From positions 20,305 to 30,661 of the forward strand of contig DGYV01000035.1 in NCBI GenBank assembly GCA_002398485.1: a stretch of DNA of 10,357 nucleotides, read 5' to 3'. Below, piece by piece: positions 6,840 to 10,357 of this stretch (positions are counted from its first letter, which is position 1; each line of letters begins with the position of its first letter). The translations under genes were made by a program, and so were the position numbers. The notes under the pieces were generated by a model, which searched no databases, had not been told where the DNA came from, and saw only the letters and a list, made by a program, of their open reading frames with translations. Source of the stretch: Peptococcaceae bacterium UBA4997 (GTDB lineage Bacteria > Bacillota > Dehalobacteriia > UBA4068 > UBA4997).

Positions 6840-7634
6840 TTATTCCTCTATGATTTCATAACCGTTATTCTGCCAAATCGTTTTTGCTTCATCAGTTTTC
6901 AGAAACTCAATAAAAACAAGCCTAGCTTCCTCGTTCACACTACAGGTAAGAGAAGCAGCCGGAACCTTTTTCACATATTTATCCAAATCGGTTGTTTCAA
7001 CTATTTCCACACCTTCAATACCTGCCGTGCTTTCTTTCCAGTTGATCGCCGCGTCGCATTGACCCAAAGTTAAAGCCGTAGTTATTTCACTGGCTGTAGT
7101 GGTCCTGGCTGCAATATTCAAGGAATCCAAAACACCCATCTCCCTTAAAGCTTTATCGGAAAGTTTGCCTATAGGAGTAGCTTGGTTATCTCCCAAAACT
7201 ACTTTAATATCCTGATTTGCTAAATCCCTAAGGCCTGTTATTTTTTTGGGATTTCCTGTTTGTACAGCTAAAACGGGAATATGTTTTACCAGCTTAACAG
7301 TATCGGCAATAAAACCCTGTTCTTCCAGCTTAGCAAGTTCACCCATATCACCTGCTATAAAAACATCGCCTTCCTTAGCGGCAGTGATTTGGCTGATGAT
7401 ATTGGCCGCATTGGCATATGTAACTTCCACTGTTATACCCGTTTTGGCCTCAAAGGTATCAATAACCTGCTGTGCCGCGGTTTTCATACCGGCACCGCAA
7501 TAAACAAATAAGGATTGTTCTTCCGCCGCAGGCACGGTATTCGTGTCTTTCATTTGTTCAGTTTGGTTACCGCAACCCGCAAACATAAACAGCATTGCCA
7601 TTAAAATACAACCATACACTAAAATTTTTTTCAT
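6840..7634 (-). CDS. Molybdate/tungstate-binding lipoprotein (ModA-like)
   Basis: A 264-residue extracellular substrate-binding protein anchored as a lipoprotein. The start is the ATG at 7634. AAGGAG (7642-7647) lies seven bases upstream, whereas the in-frame ATG at 7640 is only one base from it. A signal peptide with lipobox FAGC places the lipidated cysteine at residue 21. The mature part is a type II periplasmic-binding fold: LFVYCGAGMK near 42-51, GDVFIAGD near 89-96 and DNQATPIGKLSDKAL near 149-163, all in the ModA pattern. It captures molybdate or tungstate and delivers it to the permease encoded next. First gene of the operon. Promoter candidates and an AT-rich control region precede it. 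The molybdate/tungstate preference is not resolvable by eye. Confidence 0.85.
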   Translation of the reverse strand: MKKILVYGCILMAMLFMFAGCGNQTEQMKDTNTVPAAEEQSLFVYCGAGMKTAAQQVIDTFEAKTGITVEVTYANAANIISQITAAKEGDVFIAGDMGELAKLEEQGFIADTVKLVKHIPVLAVQTGNPKKITGLRDLANQDIKVVLGDNQATPIGKLSDKALREMGVLDSLNIAARTTTASEITTALTLGQCDAAINWKESTAGIEGVEIVETTDLDKYVKKVPAASLTCSVNEEARLVFIEFLKTDEAKTIWQNNGYEIIEE

Positions 7635-7676
7635 TTTCATTCTCCTTACACCTTATTTATTATCTTTAATTATATA

Positions 7677-7704
7677 ATTATAAAAATAAGCATATCTAAA
7701 ACAA
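7677..7704 (-). promoter_or_regulatory. Candidate promoter of the ModABC-type operon
   Basis: Minus-strand TTGTTT (7699-7704), a 16-base spacer and a perfect TATAAT (7677-7682). The spacer contains AAATAAGCATA (plus 7684-7694), one base different from AAATAAGTATA in the regulator-gene palindrome and in the same orientation. A second candidate lies upstream: TTGTAA (7750-7755), an 18-base spacer and TATAAA (7726-7731). Confidence 0.45.
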
Positions 7705-7760
7705 AAAACAACATAGAAATACAGTTTTATAGCAAAACAGGTTAAAACATTACAAAAAAG

Positions 7761-7774
7761 AACCAAACATGGTT
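7761..7774. repeat. Small perfect inverted repeat upstream of the importer operon
   Basis: AACCA (7761-7765) and TGGTT (7770-7774) around four bases. It lies just upstream of the distal -35 candidate of the importer operon. It could be a regulator site, but the arms are short. Confidence 0.2.
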
Positions 7775-7834
7775 AAGACACTTAGATAGTACATCATCTT
7801 TTTTTGCTTGTCAATAAATTATTTTTTCAATAAA

Positions 7835-7888
7835 ATATTTATTTGAAAAAATAAATAAATGCTGGATATTTATTTGGTATTTTATTTG
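7835..7888. repeat. AT-rich direct and inverted repeats in the divergent control region
   Basis: ATATTTATTTG occurs exactly at 7835-7845 and 7866-7876. The 31-bp step is close to three helical turns. A near copy, TATTTTATTTG, lies at 7878-7888. The first copy is also one arm of a 9-bp perfect hairpin (7836-7844 with 7849-7857, loop GAAA). The array lies between the two divergent transcription units. The 7641-8101 gap holds this, the promoters and the dyads, and no gene. The base composition makes chance repeats common. Confidence 0.3.
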
Positions 7889-7909
7889 CCTTCAAATTTA
7901 TTTAAGCCC

Positions 7910-7946
7910 AGCTTAGCAATATAACCTTGAATATACTGAGCTTTTT
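7910..7946 (+). terminator. Terminator-like hairpin in the divergent region
   Basis: AGCTTAG (7910-7916) pairs with CTGAGCT (7936-7942, one G-U), with four more A/T pairs inside, and is followed by a run of five T. It faces the plus strand, but no plus-strand gene lies upstream. If real, it would attenuate a longer leader of the MoeA-like gene. Weak, low-GC stem. Confidence 0.2.
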
Positions 7947-8008
7947 GCAGTTACAGCTTTATTTATATGTTTATGGCATCTTTTTATGGGTCATCCTTAA
8001 CGTTATAC

Positions 8009-8037
8009 TTGATTTCAAACAACGCATGGTATATATT
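8009..8037 (+). promoter_or_regulatory. Candidate promoter of the MoeA-like gene
   Basis: TTGATT (8009-8014), a 17-base spacer and TATATT (8032-8037). An alternative is TTGGAA (8042-8047), a 16-base spacer and TAAAAT (8064-8069). Either gives a short leader before the ribosome binding site at 8090-8096. Confidence 0.4.
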
Positions 8038-8060
8038 ATTCTTGGAACGGGATAATATAT
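8031..8060. promoter_or_regulatory. 30-bp dyad at the MoeA-like promoter
   Basis: ATATATTAT (8031-8039) and ATAATATAT (8052-8060) are perfect nine-base inverted arms around twelve bases. The dyad covers the -10 box of the first promoter candidate and lies within the second. It is a reasonable operator for control of this gene by metal status; the binding protein is not known. Confidence 0.4.
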
Positions 8061-8101
8061 TGTTAAAATACTCTAAAAAAACTCATGTTAAGGTGGTAAA
8101 G

Positions 8102-9310
8102 ATGAAAAGAAAATATATTTCGGTAGCAAGAAGCAAAGCTGTAGAACTTATTTGTTCAAACCTGCATTATTTACAAACCCAGGAAATAGTTACTTTAAGC
8201 AATGCCTTAAACAGAGTAGCGGCTAAAGATATAAAAAGCTTTAATACCTTGCCTAATACCATGAACAGCCGCTGGGACTGTGTGTTTTTTTATTATGACC
8301 GCTGGCTGGAGGATAAAGGCGATACCTCGCTTTGGGAGCTTGGCAAAGACTACATCTACGCTAATACAGGTGTAGCCATAAAGGGTGATCATGATACAGG
8401 TGTAAAAGTGGAAAATACCAAAATAGATAAGGATAACAGGCTGGTTTTACTGGAAAAAAATATCCAAAAAGGTCAAAACACTCAGCCTGTGGGTGAATGG
8501 TTAAAAGAAGGTGAAATAGTAGTTAAAGCCAACACCAAAATTTTACCGGCACATCTTAATATCTTGGCGACAGCAGGTGTTACAGAGGTACCCGTTTACC
8601 GTAAACCCAAAGTTGGCTTTATAGCCACCGGAAATGAACTTGTAAGCGCAGGGCAAAACTTGCCTGTTGGTAAAAATATAGAATCCAACTCCATTTCAAT
8701 AGCAGCTAAATGCATTTTATGGGGAGCTGAACCGATAAGCCTGCCTATTGTAAGCGATAACAAAGCACAAATAGCGGCAGCTATTCATAAAGCGACTGCT
8801 ATTTGCGATATTGTAATAATAGGTGCGGGAACTGCCAGAGGCACGGAAGATTACACACTGGATCTGATGGATTCTTTGGGTACGGTTTTCTTTCATGAAG
8901 TTGATCATGGCCCGGGCAAACGCACTTCCTTTACAGTTGTAAACAATACCCCGGTAATTGGTTTAGTTGGCCCACCCATGGGTGAAGAAATGACTTTTGA
9001 TTTTTATGTTTTACCCGCCATTTTAGAATGTTTGCACCAAAAAATACCCTTAAAAAATATAAAATGCCTGCTTGAAGAGGATTTACCTGAACACCCCAAA
9101 GTAGATTTTTATATGCCTTTACATATATACGAAGCCGGAGACATCTGCCATGCAGTAAAGGCAGAGTCCCTACCCGGCTCAGGTGCTATGATATTATGCA
9201 ATATCAACGCTTATTATTTTTTACCACGCGGCTGCGGCGGTAGAAAAAAAGGCGAAATAATAGAAGCAGAACTAAGCCCTTCCATACCTATAGCCAAAGC
9301 TTGCGAATAA
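8102..9310 (+). CDS. Divergent MoeA-like molybdopterin-binding protein
   Basis: A 402-residue protein. The ATG at 8102 has AAGGTGG five bases upstream; an in-frame extension back to 7967 has no ribosome binding site and is rejected. MoeA inserts molybdenum into adenylylated molybdopterin. The full plan is visible: N-terminal domain, MoCF domain at about 168-310 with FIATGNELV (173-181) and SDN (218-220), and a C-terminal domain at about 315-400. Several signatures are altered. The MDGYA segment reads NSRWDCVFF (55-63), GGVSVG reads GAGTARG (241-247), PGKP reads PGKR (271-274), and GLPGNP reads GLVGPP (287-292). It may be a specialised paralogue for tungsten or a particular enzyme, a sensor, or a non-catalytic binder. 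Divergent from the ModABC-type operon, which supports a Mo/W role. MoeA superfamily is sure; catalytic activity is doubtful. Confidence 0.85.
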   Translation: MKRKYISVARSKAVELICSNLHYLQTQEIVTLSNALNRVAAKDIKSFNTLPNTMNSRWDCVFFYYDRWLEDKGDTSLWELGKDYIYANTGVAIKGDHDTGVKVENTKIDKDNRLVLLEKNIQKGQNTQPVGEWLKEGEIVVKANTKILPAHLNILATAGVTEVPVYRKPKVGFIATGNELVSAGQNLPVGKNIESNSISIAAKCILWGAEPISLPIVSDNKAQIAAAIHKATAICDIVIIGAGTARGTEDYTLDLMDSLGTVFFHEVDHGPGKRTSFTVVNNTPVIGLVGPPMGEEMTFDFYVLPAILECLHQKIPLKNIKCLLEEDLPEHPKVDFYMPLHIYEAGDICHAVKAESLPGSGAMILCNINAYYFLPRGCGGRKKGEIIEAELSPSIPIAKACE

Positions 9311-9398
9311 TAAACTATAGCATTTTTGGGCAAAACCCCAAACAACCTATTAAACTATATTTTTAAACAACATATTTTTTAATAACAATGCTTATTCA

Positions 9399-9435
9399 CG
9401 GGCAAGGCCTTATCTTAAATATTTTTGATAACCCG
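9399..9435 (+). other. Possible leader hairpin before the FecCD-type permease gene
   Basis: CGGG (9399-9402) plus TTATC (9410-9414) can pair with GATAA (9427-9431) plus CCCG (9432-9435), leaving a seven-base bulge and a twelve-base loop. It ends seven bases before the ribosome binding site. There is no terminator in the 9311-9454 gap, so cotranscription with the MoeA-like gene is likely. The structure is weak. Confidence 0.2.
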
Positions 9436-9454
9436 AAAAGTGGGAGATTTATAT

Positions 9455-10357
9455 ATGCTCAAAGCTCTTTGCCATGAAAAAGATAAAAGGAATATTCGTT
9501 TGCGAATTGTTTTATTATCAACTTTCGCCTCCATAGTGATTTTATTTTCCTTTCTGGTTGGCCGTTACGCCATTACTTTAACTCAACTTGGCAATATTTT
9601 ATTATCCTCCTTAGGCATTGTACCTGCCGATTTACCTGAAAATGTGGCAAGGGTTTTTTATAAAATACGCCTGCCGCGCATTATTTCTGCTTTTTTGGCA
9701 GGAGGTGGTTTAGCCCTGGCGGGAACAGTTTACCAGGGCGTATTCCGTAACCCCATGGTTTCCCCGGATATTCTCGGAGCTACTGCCGGAGCAGGCCTGG
9801 GAGCTGCTATCGGTCTTTTGTTTTCCTTTAATGATTTACAAATACAGATCATGTCCTTTGTTTTTGGCATTCTGGCAGTAGCTCTAACCTATTCTGTTTG
9901 CCTTTGTGTAAGCAAACGCAATAATATGGTGCTTACTTTGGTTTTAACGGGGATGGTGGTAAGCGCATTATTCCAGGCAGGTATTTCCTTAATAAAATTC
10001 ACCGCCGACCCTTACAGCAAGCTACCCGCCATCACCTTTTGGCTGATGGGCTCCATGGCATCCGCAACCATAAAGGATATAGGAGTATTGTTAATGCCTT
10101 TGCTTATTGGCGGCATACCCTTATTTTTATTACGTTGGCGCATAAATCTATTAGCCTTTTCCGATGAAGAAGCTCAGTCTATGGGCGTAAATACCAAACG
10201 CCTTCGTTTAATTGTAATAATTTGCTCTACTTTGATTACTGCGGCTGTGGTTTCGGTTGGCGGGATTATTGGTTGGGTAGGCCTTATCATACCCCACCTT
10301 ACCCGAATCATCACAGGCCCAAATTATAAAGCCCTATTACCGGCAAGCATCATTATG
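9455..10357 (+). CDS. FecCD/BtuC-type ABC transporter permease, 3' truncated by window
   Basis: The first 301 codons of a permease that normally runs about 330-350 residues; it stays open to the window end. The ATG at 9455 has GGGAG (9442-9446) eight bases upstream. It is highly hydrophobic, with about eight to nine membrane segments. Family marks are IRLPRI (71-76), FRNPMVSPDILGATAGAGLG (97-116), FWLMGS (195-200), EEAQSMGV (238-245, coupling helix toward the ATPase) and GWVGLIIPHLTR (273-284). This family imports siderophores, haem, cobalamin and, in MolBC, molybdate/tungstate. Its place 144 bases after the MoeA-like gene, with no terminator between, hints at a metal-oxyanion substrate, but a ferric chelate or corrinoid is equally allowed. 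The ATPase and binding protein are expected beyond the window. Confidence 0.9.
   Translation, partial: MLKALCHEKDKRNIRLRIVLLSTFASIVILFSFLVGRYAITLTQLGNILLSSLGIVPADLPENVARVFYKIRLPRIISAFLAGGGLALAGTVYQGVFRNPMVSPDILGATAGAGLGAAIGLLFSFNDLQIQIMSFVFGILAVALTYSVCLCVSKRNNMVLTLVLTGMVVSALFQAGISLIKFTADPYSKLPAITFWLMGSMASATIKDIGVLLMPLLIGGIPLFLLRWRINLLAFSDEEAQSMGVNTKRLRLIVIICSTLITAAVVSVGGIIGWVGLIIPHLTRIITGPNYKALLPASIIM

Noticed and set aside
7967..8101. In-frame N-terminal extension of the MoeA-like gene
   Set aside because: It has no ribosome binding site and contains the promoter and dyad elements. The ATG at 8102 has a clear AAGGTGG and matches the normal MoeA start.
7641..8101. Molybdenum-cofactor riboswitch in the divergent region
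   Set aside because: The region is very AT-rich and shows none of the GC-rich stems expected of that RNA; only small dyads and AT hairpins are seen.
9325..9342. TTTGGG/CCCAAA hairpin after the MoeA-like gene, considered as a terminator
   Set aside because: It has only six pairs and no following T run, so it should not stop transcription into the permease gene.
9311..9454. Cobalamin riboswitch before the FecCD permease
   Set aside because: The gap is too short for that RNA and no B12-box-like sequence is seen.

Overview
The window looks like chromosome of an AT-rich, strictly anaerobic Bacillota (Clostridia or Negativicutes type). This rests on the AT-rich intergenic DNA, strong GGAG-type ribosome binding sites, sigma-A-like promoters, a DegV/FakB-type protein, a radical SAM enzyme and a molybdate/tungstate module. 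No marker gene fixes the genus. There are no tRNA or rRNA genes, insertion sequences or CRISPR arrays.

Layout. From 1 to 7634 every gene lies on the minus strand. (1) 1-2421 is a three-gene operon read right to left: a stand-alone ChrB-N/PaaX-like protein, a radical SAM enzyme with a cysteine-rich C-terminus, and a DegV family protein cut by the window edge. (2) 2804-3931 is a seven-helix membrane diguanylate cyclase with its own promoter and terminator. (3) 4218-5183 is a one-component regulator (excisionase-type helix-turn-helix plus a periplasmic-binding-protein-like sensor domain). It has its own promoter, overlapped by a perfect 21-bp palindrome. (4) 5302-7634 is a ModABC-type oxyanion importer operon (lipoprotein, permease, ATPase). 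(5) A control region of about 460 bp (7641-8101) separates this from the plus-strand genes. These are a divergent MoeA-like protein (8102-9310) and a FecCD/BtuC-type ABC permease (9455 onward, running off the window).

How it may work together. The regulator, the ModABC-type importer, the MoeA-like protein and possibly the FecCD-type permease read as one molybdenum/tungsten supply and cofactor-insertion module around a shared divergent control region. The MoeA-like protein keeps the whole domain plan but has substitutions at several family signature motifs. That makes it the best candidate for an altered or sensory function. The FecCD permease could belong to a MolBC-like second importer for the same metals, but its substrate cannot be read from this sequence.

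The radical SAM + ChrB-N + DegV operon is a second point of interest. No chromate transporter gene is visible, so the ChrB-N protein probably does something other than chromate sensing. Promoters and dyads were found by eye and are candidates only.
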